Source: Perkinsus olseni | Lineage: Eukaryota; Perkinsozoa; Perkinsida; Perkinsidae | Direction of reading: 5' to 3' | Assembly (NCBI GenBank): GCA_013115135.1 | Contig: JABANP010000368.1 | Location: 1 to 53,911 of the forward strand | DNA: 53,911 bases | Shown here: piece by piece, positions 1 through 9,639 of the stretch | How the letters are laid out: each line of letters opens with the position of its first letter | Position numbering within the stretch: the stretch's first letter is position 1 | Notes under the pieces: generated by a model | Databases searched by the model: none | What the model saw: the letters and a program-made list of their open reading frames with translations, nothing else | What the model was told of the DNA's origin: nothing | Position numbers and translations under genes: made by a program

Positions 1-493
1 AAGGAAATGCCAGAGAGCAAGCCCCTAACTCAGGGTTTCATTGGGCTCAAGTCGTCAAACTTGTTCCGAGTCTTCCCTCGAGGCATCCGATGATCGGATG
101 TGATTCCCGGGATACCTGCGCCCGCCTTCCCCGCAACAGTTCGACGCTCGGCAGTGCAATTACGAGTGGCTCTGCCCGAGGAACTCTGTAATAGAGATGA
201 CGACACAAGACTCGATGGGTTTCTTCATCAGTATAAATCCAAAACCCTAACGCCTAAGAAAAGATTTCTCTTAAACGAGGCTTTCGCTTTGGGGCGACGT
301 CGGACGCTGTCCGGTAGCGAAATCCCCACCCCCTTCTGTTAGCAATTACGGGAACTTTACATAGCCACTATCTTACGGGCGTGAGAAGGGCAAGAGGATC
401 TTGTATAGAAACTTCCTATGGAATGGGCTTCAGCACAGAGACGTGTGTACGTGTATGGCAGGTTTGGCCTATATTTTGTACCGGAGAACTCAG
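1..493. other. Intergenic, no gene seen
   Basis: Two frames are open here for about 80 codons but neither resembles a known family, and both run into the minisatellite and element that follow. A perfect palindrome lies at about 84-100: 8-base arms reading CATCCGAT and ATCGGATG around a single G. Confidence 0.5.
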
Positions 494-628
494 CCGCCCC
501 TCGGCGACGATGATGCCTGCAGACCCAGAGATACTCGGCCGCCCCTCGACGACGGTGATGCCTTCAGACCCAGAGGTGCCCGACCGCCCCTCGACGACGA
601 TGATTCCTTCAGACCCAGAGGTGCCCGA
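494..628. repeat. 45-bp tandem repeat, three copies
   Basis: Three adjacent 45-bp units start at 494, 539 and 584, each beginning CCGCCCCTCG; a fourth unit is cut off at 629. Copies 2 and 3 are almost identical and copy 1 is more diverged. Because 45 is divisible by three, two reading frames stay open across the array and give 15-residue repeats (one proline/serine/threonine-rich, one rich in Asp, Arg and Pro). No start or domain argues that either is translated. A mobile element is inserted in the fourth unit. Confidence 0.85.
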
Positions 629-638
629 CCGCCTCCAA

Positions 639-930
639 GGGAAAAACCATATTTCTAAAGAAAGTTGCCATTTTCTAAAGAAGTTTCTCGCTCGCCCGGG
701 AGAGGATTGGGATTACGCTTTTGACTCTCGGATAACCTATGACCTATAACCCTAGGCCTTCGGGTTTGAGGTGATGGTCGCCCGAAGGGCGACCTGAGTC
801 GGGTTTCGGGTTGACGGGGGTTACGGTCAGTACTCCACTAGGTCTTTTTCTCTTTAGTTTTTCTCCTTCTTTAGATTTTCGCCCTCTTGCTTAGATTTTC
901 GCCCTTTCGCTTAGATTTTCACCGTCTACC
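639..930 (+). mobile_element. 292-bp Mutator-like non-autonomous element, copy 1
   Basis: This block recurs as an essentially identical reverse complement at 9338-9629. It is flanked directly by a 9-bp duplication, CGCCTCCAA, at 630-638 and 931-939. A 9-10 bp target-site duplication is typical of Mutator-like DNA transposons. The ends (GGGAAAAACC and, read inward from the other side, GGTAGACGGT) are only weakly inverted. The inside has a perfect stem with an 8-bp arm and GAA loop at 776-794, and three AGATTTTC repeats near the right end. It encodes no transposase, so it must be mobilised in trans. Confidence 0.85.
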
Positions 931-1042
931 CGCCTCCAACATGTAACGGGAACTGCCGTCGGAAGTCTCGCCCGCCCACACCTGCACGCTTGTACATACT
1001 CGCGTGCATGCGCATGCGTGCTTTAGGTATTGACTGGATTGA

Positions 1043-1396
1043 TTGGTATTCCCTTTACATTCTACCGTTGAAGACTTGGAGACTGATTTGGGCGGTGGTT
1101 GGAAGAGTAGGCTCTACGAGGGCCTCATCTATGACGGTCATGTTTACTTCACGCATGGTCAACGAGTCCAGTTGTACCATGTGGGATTTGTTCTCGACGA
1201 CTTGTTTGCCGTCGTCGAGATGAAGAAAAGTGGGTATAAGCTTATGCGGTTTAAGGACTTCAAGATCATCGACGATGTTGACCCTGCTGACATCGTGCCG
1301 TGTGGTAGTTTCCGGCAAGCTTGCCTTGATAAAGGCATTGATGATTACGAGGGGTGGTCGCGACAAGTAGGTGACCCTCGATGGGTGTTAAAGTAA
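1043..1396 (+). CDS. Possible exon of an unrecognised protein
   Basis: A 117-codon open stretch ends in TAA at 1394-1396. It has a varied, protein-like composition (for example VQLYHVGFVLDDLFAVVEMK and PADIVPCGSFRQACLDKG) rather than the low-complexity look of shadow frames. It has no ATG near its 5' end (the frame opens at TTG), so if real it is a 3' exon or a fragment. I do not recognise the family. No partner exon was found upstream, where the Mutator-like element lies. Confidence 0.28.
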   Translation: MVFPLHSTVEDLETDLGGGWKSRLYEGLIYDGHVYFTHGQRVQLYHVGFVLDDLFAVVEMKKSGYKLMRFKDFKIIDDVDPADIVPCGSFRQACLDKGIDDYEGWSRQVGDPRWVLK

Positions 1397-2270
1397 CTGT
1401 TCAGTGTTTCTACCAACGTAGATGTTGTTGAGTTCGTTCAGATTGTTAATTAATTGGGGTTAAGCGCTTGGCTTATCATAGAGGTTGAGTGAATAGGAGG
1501 ATACACCTGTAGGGCTGTAGGTCTGAGTTGTATGCGAGGGAAAGTTGGTATGCAATTCACTGAGGAAACGTGTCGCTGCATTTGATTGCGAAGTGAAGAA
1601 GGTCGGGTACCAACTTGAAGTCAATTGATGAAGTGATACTCTGTGCGTGTGAGAGTTTTTTTTTGAGTGGAAACGGAATTATACACGTCCGACATGGTAG
1701 ATTATACGGATCACAAGTGAAACGTTTATCAACCTTAACCAGCCAAACAGACAGACAAACGCCCGCAAGCACAGGCCAATTATAGTAAGTAGTATAGACA
1801 TGCTTGCCTACTACGGTGCGCAAGACAGAAGGTTCTGTCGTGAGCTACGATGCATCAAGACCCGCAAACCAGACGACAACTCTGTGCTCCTGGAGAACGT
1901 CGTGGAGCGGGCGACCACTCCCGTCACCATCGAGCGCAAGTCACCACCTTGCTCGCTCTCACACGTATCGCCCCGGGACCACATCCAGGATTCACGATCG
2001 CCATTCAGGAGACTTCGTTGCCGTCGTGAGAATGCAGGACCTCAATAACATGAAGACACTACTTCCCCCCGGACTATTGCACGTGAGTGCCATATAATGT
2101 TATAAAATAGTATTTTATAACACCCCTATTTTAAAAATACGTCGCGTCGATCAATGGCGACGAGGACGTGTCCCCATTACGGCCTCTTCAACTATCGTGG
2201 GATTCCTTCAGTCTTCGTCCGATCCACTCCTCTCATGGACGTCTTCGAAGTGGGAAGCGTAGCTCTGAAT
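1397..2270. other. Intergenic
   Basis: AT-rich in part, with no convincing coding frame. It contains an A/T palindrome at 2098-2122. Confidence 0.5.
2098..2122. repeat. Perfect palindrome, 12-bp arms, 1-nt centre
   Basis: Arms 2098-2109 and 2111-2122 (TGTTATAAAATA and its reverse complement) flank a single G at 2110. Confidence 0.9.
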
Positions 2271-2564
2271 CTACGGCGGAGGATCGGGACCGTTTTCCGC
2301 ATCTCTGAGATCGACGCAGAATTTCAAGAGTAACTCACTCAATTTTAGCAAGCGACGCCTCTGCTTGCCTGCTGTGACTAACTTACTCAAGAGGAGTTGT
2401 GAGCTCACCCCCGCCTCCTTCCTGGCGCCATCCAAGAGCGGACATTCTTGAGCGAGGTGGATCGTGCTGCCGTCGGGTGCCCCGCATGGGCACGTTGGTG
2501 TCGCCCTTAACCGCTGCAGGTGACGTAGATGCGGTGTCGGTAGCTGCCCCGTCAAAAGCTTTGC
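2271..2564 (-). pseudogene. LINE-type retrotransposon 3' relic
   Basis: The minus-strand frame reads through TCPCGAPDGSTIHLAQECPL, a Cys/His pattern (CPCG...H...C) typical of the segment after the reverse transcriptase or RNase H domain in many non-LTR retrotransposon ORF2 proteins. The frame is stopped upstream by TGA, and no reverse transcriptase domain is seen next to it, so this is a truncated fragment. A second LINE-like relic (RNase H) lies at 6540-6781 on the other strand and need not be the same insertion. Confidence 0.55.
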
Positions 2565-3097
2565 TCAACTCGCTCTGTGACTACTGAGTTCTATGGGATC
2601 AAGGAGCAGACCACAGATCCGAGTCGAGACAACGTTTCGTACGTGAGCGACTTTCGAACCCATCCGGGTGGGAGGGAGGGAAACCTCTCCAGAATCTCTG
2701 GTGCTGATAGCAACCCACGCAACAACAACACAATGAATGCGTGCCCGAGCTGGTTGGCAAACTTTTGATGCTATCACTGCTACGCTCCGCTAGGACTCAC
2801 TTCGCTCGTCCCAGCTACACGCGCATTGATTAGCCACACAAGCGCCATGAGCGCCGGCGACGTCTCGTACTTTGAGAAGTTCCTAGCCGCTGAGAAGGTG
2901 CTAAAGAGTGACCGTATAGTTGAGCCTAAGGATTCCTTGCCCACCACGTGCACGAAGCATCCGAAACTATGTCTCGAACCAGACCCTTAACGTGAGATCT
3001 AGCGCTTGCCACCGGAAACGATGTGAATGGCGCTGAGATGGAGCTATTTCTACACCTTCGGTTGCTTTTCGTTCCATCACGGTGCTCCTACTGGCTC

Positions 3098-3117
3098 GCG
3101 TGCTGCACGCGGCGTGC
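3098..3117. repeat. X-n-X'-n-X motif, X=GCGTGC
   Basis: GCGTGC, T, GCACGC, G, GCGTGC. The base before it (C at 3097) pairs with the second spacer G. Confidence 0.93.
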
Positions 3118-3186
3118 ATGAGTATACGTGTTACACTAAGCTTAGCTTAGCTCAGTAAGCTGTAAATCACATTATTGCTTGGCTCC

Positions 3187-3255
3187 TATCCAGTCCGTTT
3201 CCACCTTTCTTTGAGCCCCGTCTCAAATAGCCACACTGTACTGAGTTATAGTGCA
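3187..3255 (-). mobile_element. LTR fragment of the 238-bp LTR family
   Basis: Reverse-complemented, this stretch matches the first ~70 bp of the LTRs at 21882 and 23275, including GTGTGGCTATTTGAGACGGG, with several mismatches. No second LTR or internal region lies beside it. Confidence 0.75.
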
Positions 3256-4089
3256 AACCGGATGCGACTCGCGTGCCGGCTAACTTGCTTCAGGGGTTTA
3301 TTAATTTCGTCTGGGCTTGATTAAATTGCTCTGGGGTTTCACCAAGTAGCCTCCTCGAAATAGGTCTGGATAGGGTGTAGTAGGCAACGTGTGCTGTGTG
3401 TGTGAGTTTAAAGTCCAACGCCGACAGTACGGCTTAGTTAGACCGACACCGACGTACCTTTCTAAAGGAGGATTAGTTCAGCCTGTTGAATAGGCTGTTG
3501 AACGTGTGCTGTAGGGCCCGGTCTTAAAACATTTGGACAGCTCACTCCCGCACCTTGTCTCAGTCTCCCTCAGCGGCGCTGAGTCAGTGCCCAATAATGG
3601 GAGATTTGATCGGTCTGAACAATCGTGCAATTTCATCCAAGCCTCCCGGTTGGAATCGGCCACCAGCGGCTCAGTCTGACGTTCGCCCTGAGCCCCTGTT
3701 AGATTCGATCGCACTGGTCCTGCCAATGTCTCTTGCTCTGACGACCAGCTCCTCCCTATCCGATAATGCTTCGGAGTGAGGGAAATCGGCACTATAGTGC
3801 CAACATAGTGACGACTATAGAAAGTAAACTGGTTAACTCAGGCTGAACAACTAGGTGTAGGGGCGAGTCAGCGCCATCGTCATCGGGTCGTGTTCTCGAG
3901 CGTAGCCGCCGCGAGGGCGGGAGAAAAAAGAAGGGAAGTCACACGCTGTGACTTCCCTGACTTCTGGGACAGTCCTTTTGAGCCGATGACTCACACCACA
4001 CGAAGCGGATGGCCTATGGTGTCGAATCGACACTATCGGTGAATGTACTCCTTCCCACCACCCCGAGCGGCAGCATTGAGGAGACTGTC

Positions 4090-4109
4090 TGTCGCGGCGA
4101 CAGTGTCGC
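4090..4109. repeat. X-n-X'-n-X motif, X=TGTCGC
   Basis: TGTCGC, G, GCGACA, G, TGTCGC; preceding base C4089 pairs with the second spacer. Confidence 0.93.
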
Positions 4110-4417
4110 CCGACTCAGTTGGGCCGACTGTCTTCAATGATTCTCGCAGGCGATCATGCGATAACCAGCCCCTTAGACCCACTCGCCCCAGAGTGGCTTA
4201 TCTGATCGCTAGGTATCCCAGGCACAGCCGTAGGAATATCACCGCTGCAATTTTCTTCACTGCTGCTGCGTCTCATTAGTCACATATAACCGCCTGACAT
4301 GGCGCATGGTACGCGCCTCGCACTCGCGTGCACGGGTCCGTTCAAAACTTCGATATGAAATCTCATTATCGATCGAATCCCTTCAAGTCCGGCCCGAAGA
4401 CTTCGTTACTTCCCGGT

Positions 4418-5245
4418 ATGCTGACCTGCTTCGTCGTCTTCTTGGTGGTCTTTGGTCAACTCACCCATAGTTATCCACAAAGCTACTATATTCGAGAATC
4501 GGCATTCGATGAGTTCTCGATTCAAGTATGCCAGGACGACCCTCTCAACAATACTCGGGTTTATCTTCACGCTTACTGCCGCGACGACCCAACCCAAGAC
4601 CCCCTTGTGTCGGCGGCCCTATATTTTACGCAGACATTTATCCCGCCTGATGACCACTCCTATGCCATGCAAGCGAGGTCAAAGGAAGATCACTCGTTCT
4701 TTCTGCAGCGGGCTAATAAGTCTTGCCATAAAACTAACTTCACGAAGGAGGATTTCACCTTCTTCCAGCGTTTCGAGGGTGATGGAGCACAGCTTTGGGC
4801 TGGGATCGATGACTTCTTTGCGGATTTCAGGGTGCGCCCGAATGATACGATCATGTATTACAGACGAATCACAACAATGGGTGATTGGTTATCCATCGAA
4901 GTCTTCTGGGAGGACCCTGCTAATAGTACTCGTGTTCGCCTTCATGCTCAGTGCTACGACACCCCTTCCCGGAGCTGGAACAAAGCTGTGTCCTCGGTCC
5001 TTTATTATAATGAGACATCTCCGAACCTCTACGAACTCTATGCTGATTATGATTCTAGAAAAGCTCACGACGACTATGTGTATAAGCTTAAGCAGGCTTG
5101 TCGTCTCACTCCCCTGCAGTTTTCGGGAGACGACATGACTGCTCTTCAGTATTTCGACGACAAACGTGTTGTTCTTGGGACTACAGTGGAGCAAAACCAC
5201 AACATCCATTTCTCACTGCCTCTCTACCCATGTGACCCAAGCTGA
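4418..5245 (+). CDS. Secreted glycoprotein-like, two tandem repeats
   Basis: About 275 residues, unrecognised family. The N-terminus (MLTCFVVFLVVFGQLTHS) looks like a signal peptide. The mature part is two repeats of ~120 residues, each carrying the pattern F/L-S-I-x-V-x-x-(D/E)-D-P-x-N-x-T-R-V-x-L-H-A-x-C, first FSIQVCQDDPLNNTRVYLHA and then LSIEVFWEDPANSTRVRLHA. There are several N-glycosylation sequons (NNT, NKS, NFT, NDT, NST, NET) and paired cysteines, consistent with an extracellular protein. The frame is open further upstream (ATG at 4355), but homology with the broken copy at 7349 begins exactly at the ATG chosen here. The 3' flank is also conserved between the two copies, so an additional downstream exon (MSNAVHMIKCRCGYDSLR, about 5278-5331) cannot be excluded. 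Confidence 0.7.
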   Translation: MLTCFVVFLVVFGQLTHSYPQSYYIRESAFDEFSIQVCQDDPLNNTRVYLHAYCRDDPTQDPLVSAALYFTQTFIPPDDHSYAMQARSKEDHSFFLQRANKSCHKTNFTKEDFTFFQRFEGDGAQLWAGIDDFFADFRVRPNDTIMYYRRITTMGDWLSIEVFWEDPANSTRVRLHAQCYDTPSRSWNKAVSSVLYYNETSPNLYELYADYDSRKAHDDYVYKLKQACRLTPLQFSGDDMTALQYFDDKRVVLGTTVEQNHNIHFSLPLYPCDPS

Positions 5246-5709
5246 TAAGATGTCCAAGTGATATGGCTGTCCAAGCCATGAGTAATGCGGTGCATATGAT
5301 CAAGTGTAGGTGTGGTTATGATTCCCTCAGGCCTGCCAAAAATCCGCCAGTCTACTTTCAGTACTTCTTTCTTCTTTCTATTCCGTCTGCTCATTTTTCT
5401 ACTCGGTATCGATGTCTAGTTGTTGGCAGACACCTAGATGCCTGACGGGGATAGTTTGCCATCATAGTCACTAGGATAGCGAGCACTATGACACAGCGAG
5501 CACTGCTTCCTTGGAGGAAATTTGGGTAGCTCTCCGGTTGGGGACCTCACGTTACTGTCTGAGTATAGTACCGTGACGGCTCTTGTAGTCGTATAAAATA
5601 GTCAATGCAGAAATCCCTCGCGTACCGGAATAAGGAAAGAGATGACCTGTAGCGTGATCTACACCGCTGTCCAGCACAAATACTCGTAAGTGCGAGTGCA
5701 AGGGGCGAA

Positions 5710-5752
5710 ATGATACTTAAAGTATCATCGTCTCTCTGTCAGAGAGACGATG
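5710..5752. repeat. Two overlapping single-centre palindromes
   Basis: ATGATACTT, A, AAGTATCAT (5710-5728) overlaps a second perfect palindrome with 13-bp arms 5726-5738 and 5740-5752 around T5739 (core CGTCTCTCTG). The two stems share bases and could not fold at once. Confidence 0.9.
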
Positions 5753-5827
5753 GTTGTCACTACAGTGCACTCAGAGTGCCACTCTCGACTCGTCGCTTCG
5801 CGTCGTAGCAGCAGAACCACAGCCACG

Positions 5828-5847
5828 CCGTAGGCTACGGCCCGTAG
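5828..5847. repeat. X-n-X'-n-X motif, X=CCGTAG
   Basis: CCGTAG, G, CTACGG, C, CCGTAG; preceding G5827 pairs with the second spacer. X is the reverse complement of X in the motif at 9024. Confidence 0.93.
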
Positions 5848-5877
5848 CTAGGGCGGATCGTTAATCCAGTCTTGGCG

Positions 5878-5897
5878 TTCCCAATGGGAACTTCCCA
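5878..5897. repeat. X-n-X'-n-X motif, X=TTCCCA
   Basis: TTCCCA, A, TGGGAA, C, TTCCCA; preceding G5877 pairs with the second spacer. Confidence 0.93.
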
Positions 5898-6539
5898 TCG
5901 TTCTGTGCATATGACGCTCTGTTACATTCTGCGACACCGCTCCGATAGACACATTCCGAACCTCAGCACCCCCCTTCGCGACACCTTTCGGACACTATTT
6001 GCGAACTCATATTTCGAATTTCGCGATAAGGAACCTCAAACTCACGTTGGCACTCACTTTTCGTCGATGGTGCTTGGGACTTGCTTCTTCGCGGCTCTGG
6101 GAAATTCAAATTTGATGTCCGATCTCGTCGTCCGCAGCCCCTTGTCTGCACTTGACCCCGCTGAAAGTTCACGAAGGCGCGAAAGAACGCGGCTCATGGG
6201 TAATAATATCACCCATCACTTCAAGACTAAGCAGCGACTGATTGCCTACTTCGAATGTAGTCATCCGGGATGACTCAACCCTCCGTGACATCCCAGACCT
6301 CCCGCTTCATCTTCTTACTTACCCCGGATTCGTCGCCTCCCTGGATTCATCACCTCGTTTCATCTGACGAAAATTCCACGTCCATCCTGTCGGCTGGGCT
6401 CGGAACGCGACCTCAGGGCTTACATGCAGAAACCCATCGCCTCATATGCGCCTCGGGCAGGTAGAGGCCGATAAGGCATGGGCACAAGCACAGTGCCTCG
6501 CATGATACAGATGGTCCTAAACTGAGCCTTCTGGTGGCT

Positions 6540-6781
6540 GATGATAGCCCATGCGGCAACGCTCTGCAAGGCTTGTCACGCCTAATCGCCAGGCGGTACT
6601 CAAGATACTGTCGTCCCGTGCATCCACGGCCCGGTGGGATAAGGCGAGACAGATCTATCTGTCCTTGTCCGAAATCCCTGGTAGGGTATCCCTTCGATGG
6701 GTACCGGTGCACAGTTCCATCAGTGCCAACGAACGGGCCGATGTGCTGGCAGCCAAGGGTGCCTCCATGAGGCCCTCATGA
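6540..6781 (+). pseudogene. LINE RNase H domain relic
   Basis: The frame contains VSLRWVPVHSSISANERADV followed by LAAKG. This matches the C-terminal motif of retrotransposon RNase H domains (W-V-P-G-H-x-G-x-x-G-N-E-x-A-D-x-L-A). The catalytic-region Gly residues are replaced by Val and Ser. The frame ends at TGA 6779-6781 and is followed by an A-rich run (6782-6802), as expected at the 3' end of a LINE copy. No reverse transcriptase precedes it, so this is a 5'-truncated insertion. Confidence 0.6.
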
Positions 6782-6960
6782 TGAAAAAAAAAGAAAAAAA
6801 TAAATCGCAGCAGCTGGAGCAAGCGTCGGAGGACTGGCGACTGGGACGGTGACCGCGAGGATGGAGGAAAATGCAGAAAAAGTCGGTCGAAGCCTTAGAG
6901 CAGGAAGACGTGATGACTAATTCATGTATTGCTCGTTATTAAGGAACGTTTCAATCCTCT

Positions 6961-7025
6961 CCAGTCCAATTTCACCACTCTTCGAGCTCCGTCTCAAATA
7001 GCCACACCGTATCGAGTCATAGTGC
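6961..7025 (-). mobile_element. LTR fragment, diverged
   Basis: Contains GTCTCAAATAGCCACAC and ends near AGTGCA, the same end of the LTR as 3187-3255 but more diverged. Confidence 0.6.
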
Positions 7026-7348
7026 ATTTGTGCTGAAGAACCCGGTCTCCCACCGTCCTGCCGGGACGCTGCAACAGCTTGCTACGTTCATGCGTGCTCG
7101 ATCGTCCAGATTGAAGCGTGACGCCCTCGATCTTAGCGTAGCTAAAGTGGCTCGAAGGTTAGGCTGATTCTTTTCTTCGCTTTACGGCGGCCACAAACTT
7201 CAAGTGGTACCTCGCTGGGAAACGCGCAGAGGAAGAGTAACTGCTCCGCCTGGGATAGGGTAGTCGAAGTTGAATGTACTGTTCCAGCATTCCTGTGCAG
7301 GTGAGTTGCCCTCTTGTTATGAGTATCCTCTTCATAGCAAATTCTGAT

Positions 7349-8184
7349 ATGCTGACCTACTTCGTCGTCTCCTTCGTTGCTTTGGCCAACTCATCCAGAG
7401 TTATCCACAGAGCTATTATACCCAAACCACCACATATGATGTGTTCTCGATTCAAGCATGCTGGGACGACACTCTCGACGATACTCGTTTTTACCTCCAC
7501 GCTTACCGCTCCGGCTACCCGACCTTCACCCCAAGGACAGTTGTGTCACCGGTGCTATCTTATACAGGGTCGCACTTCCATCCTCATTTCGACTTATATG
7601 AGGTACAAGCGAGGTCCAAGGAGGATCAGCTACTCTATCTGCAGAAGGCTAACGAGTCTTGTCGTGAAACCAACCTCACGACAGAGGACTTGACAATCTT
7701 TGGGGCTAATTAGCCCGGCTAATGTACACGTTATTTGGTCTACGATTGATGACGGCACTTATACAAATTTCACCGTGCCCCCAAATGCAACAATCAGGTA
7801 TTCTAGACAGTTTACAACGTATGATTGATTATCCATTGAAGTCTTTACGGAAGACCCTGCTAATAAGACTCGTGTTCCTTTTCATGCTGACTGCTACGAT
7901 GTCCTGACCAGGAGCCATAGAACAGTTGCGTTCTCGGCTCTATATTATAATGAGACATCTACGAATCTTTACGAACTTCGTGACGACTCTAGAAGTGCCC
8001 ACGAAGAGTATGTGAACAAGGCCAACAAGGCTTGTCGTGAGCTCCAGCTTTCGACAGAAGATATGGTTGGCAACCATTGGTTGCTCATCAGTATTTCGAT
8101 GACAAACGGGGTGTTCTTGGGACCACTGTCGAGCAACACCACAATATAAATTTCACACTGCCTCTCCACCCGTGTAAGCCATGA
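7349..8184 (+). pseudogene. Broken paralogue of the secreted two-repeat protein
   Basis: Homologous over its length to 4418-5245: it starts with the same ATG-CTG-ACC, has FSIQACWDDTLDDTRFYLHA for repeat 1 and LSIEVFTEDPANKTRVPFHA for repeat 2. It is disabled by a single-base deletion in the signal-peptide region (about 7375-7390), a TAG at about 7711-7713, a TGA where the functional copy has the Trp of DWLSIEV, and a further shift near 8070. The end aligned with the functional stop region is TGA 8182-8184. The 3' flank also matches the functional copy, so the duplication covered more than the coding region. Confidence 0.8.
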
Positions 8185-8584
8185 GCTATCAAGGCGACAT
8201 GACTGCAATTGCCATAAGGAATGCGGAGCATATGATGAAGTGCAGGGGTAATTATGGTCCTCTCAGGGGTGCCTGGCAGCCGTTGCCAAAACACTGCCAG
8301 ATTCCTTCATTCTACTATTTGCTCTTCTTGGTACTGATGCCTTTCTCTACTTGGTGGCGGCCAAACCATTAGATGTCTCAGATAAACCGCGAGCTTTGTT
8401 TGCTCGGAGGAATTTGAGTGGCTCTTCCGCTCGGCAACTCACGTTACTGTCAAAATACAGTATCGCGAAGGCTTTGTAGCCGTATAAAATCAGCAATAGT
8501 TCGATGATTGCCTTCCTAGATCAGGTCGTGTTGCGTTGAGAGAGAAGCAACCCTGCACAAGCCAGTGGCTTTGTTCACGTTTTC

Positions 8585-8604
8585 ACCGCCGGGCGGTGAC
8601 CGCC
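8585..8604. repeat. X-n-X'-n-X motif, X=ACCGCC
   Basis: ACCGCC, G, GGCGGT, G, ACCGCC; preceding C8584 pairs with the second spacer. Confidence 0.93.
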
Positions 8605-8883
8605 CTCGTTGGGTTCACACAAAGATTTCCTCTCTGCCATTGCGGTTCATCTCACACACCTTATTTGTCCCACCGCATCACATTTTCAAATCTGGCTCCC
8701 AGACTTGACAATTGCAACGCAATTTAGGTATCCTTGTGTGTGTGGGACTGTTGCCAGGCATTACAGGCCTATAGGCCTATCGCCCTTAAACATACAATAG
8801 CCGACTCTGAGCGATCGCGAGTAGGCCCGACAGCAGCAATCCCCTGCGAAGAAGTAAGACGGATTGAGAGAGCAAACAACGAT

Positions 8884-8903
8884 CGGAGACTCTCCGACGG
8901 AGA
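8884..8903. repeat. X-n-X'-n-X motif, X=CGGAGA
   Basis: CGGAGA, C, TCTCCG, A, CGGAGA; preceding T8883 pairs with the second spacer. Confidence 0.93.
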
Positions 8904-8907
8904 GGTA

Positions 8908-8934
8908 GGGAGAGATACCGCCGGTATCTCTCCC
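8908..8934. repeat. Perfect palindrome, 13-bp arms, 1-nt centre
   Basis: GGGAGAGATACCG, C, and its reverse complement, followed by an overlapping CCGGTAT-C-ATACCGG palindrome ending at about 8947. Confidence 0.9.
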
Positions 8935-9023
8935 GGTATCATACCGGAGCGAATACTCCCGCAAATAGCGTGATACGGAAAGGCCCTCCTCCGCAGACCC
9001 ATAGCTAATCCCAGCGAGGAGTG

Positions 9024-9043
9024 CTACGGGCCGTAGTCTACGG
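9024..9043. repeat. X-n-X'-n-X motif, X=CTACGG
   Basis: CTACGG, G, CCGTAG, T, CTACGG. Here the base before the first X (G9023) does not pair with the second spacer. Confidence 0.92.
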
Positions 9044-9337
9044 CCGATGAGTCTCATCATGAGGCGCAACACCAAAGGTTGTGCAACTCGAGCACATCAG
9101 CTCTCGACATTGCTAGTATACGAAACAATAAAGCGAACGTTTAGTTGACACTAGATACACTAACAAGGTGAGGACGATAAGAGGGCCGTCGAGCCATCCT
9201 CGGTCACACTCGTGGAGTGGTGGATGTATGAGTGATGGCAAGCCCGGCCCCAGTTAAACTGGTCCAGTTTCGATCTGACCATTGCTGGCCAGTGACCCCC
9301 ATGCCACGATCAGGCACTGGGACCAATGGCGTATCCT

Positions 9338-9629
9338 GGTAGACGGTGAAAATCTAAGCGAAAGGGCGAAAATCTAAGCAAGAGGGCGAAAATCTAAAGA
9401 AGGAGAAAAACTAAAGAGAAAAAGACCTAGTGGAGTACTGACCGTAACCCCCGTCAACCCGAAACCCGACTCAGGTCGCCCTTCGGGCGACCATCACCTC
9501 AAACCCGAAGGCCTAGGGTTATAGGTCATAGGTTATCCGAGAGTCAAAAGCGTAATCCCAATCCTCTCCCGGGCGAGCGAGAAACTTCTTTAGAAAATGG
9601 CAACTTTCTTTAGAAATATGGTTTTTCCC
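9338..9629 (-). mobile_element. 292-bp Mutator-like non-autonomous element, copy 2
   Basis: Reverse complement of 639-930, the same length. It is flanked directly by a 10-bp duplication GGCGTATCCT at 9328-9337 and 9630-9639, which differs from the duplication around copy 1. That shows two independent insertions rather than the ends of one large element. Confidence 0.87.
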
Positions 9630-9639
9630 GGCGTATCCT

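Larger units (their letters stand above)
2565..4354. other. Gene-poor stretch with LTR relic and palindromes
   Basis: No supported gene. It contains an LTR fragment (3187-3255), two X-n-X'-n-X motifs (3098, 4090), and a perfect 11-bp inverted repeat around CGC at about 3933-3957 (GGGAAGTCACA and its complement). The weak open frames (for example 3555-3779) have no recognisable domain. Confidence 0.5.
5246..6539. other. Intergenic with clustered palindromes
   Basis: After the secreted-protein gene comes sequence also seen after the pseudogene copy (about 5263-5560 resembles 8181-8480). Two hairpins lie at 5710-5752, X-n-X'-n-X motifs at 5828 and 5878, and a 5-nt version (CACTC/GAGTG) at 5768-5784. 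The 5872-6273 open frame has no recognisable domain. Confidence 0.55.
8185..9337. other. Intergenic with palindrome cluster
   Basis: No supported gene. The first ~300 bp is homologous to the 3' flank of the functional secreted gene; a short frame MTAIAIRNAEHMMKCRGNYG (about 8199-8258) is conserved with 5263-5331 and may be a relic exon. Three X-n-X'-n-X motifs and a 13-bp-arm palindrome fall within 460 bp (8585-9043). Confidence 0.55.

Noticed and set aside
639..9629. A single large ~9-kb transposon bounded by 292-bp inverted repeats
   Set aside because: Each copy has its own different flanking target duplication, so they are two separate insertions.
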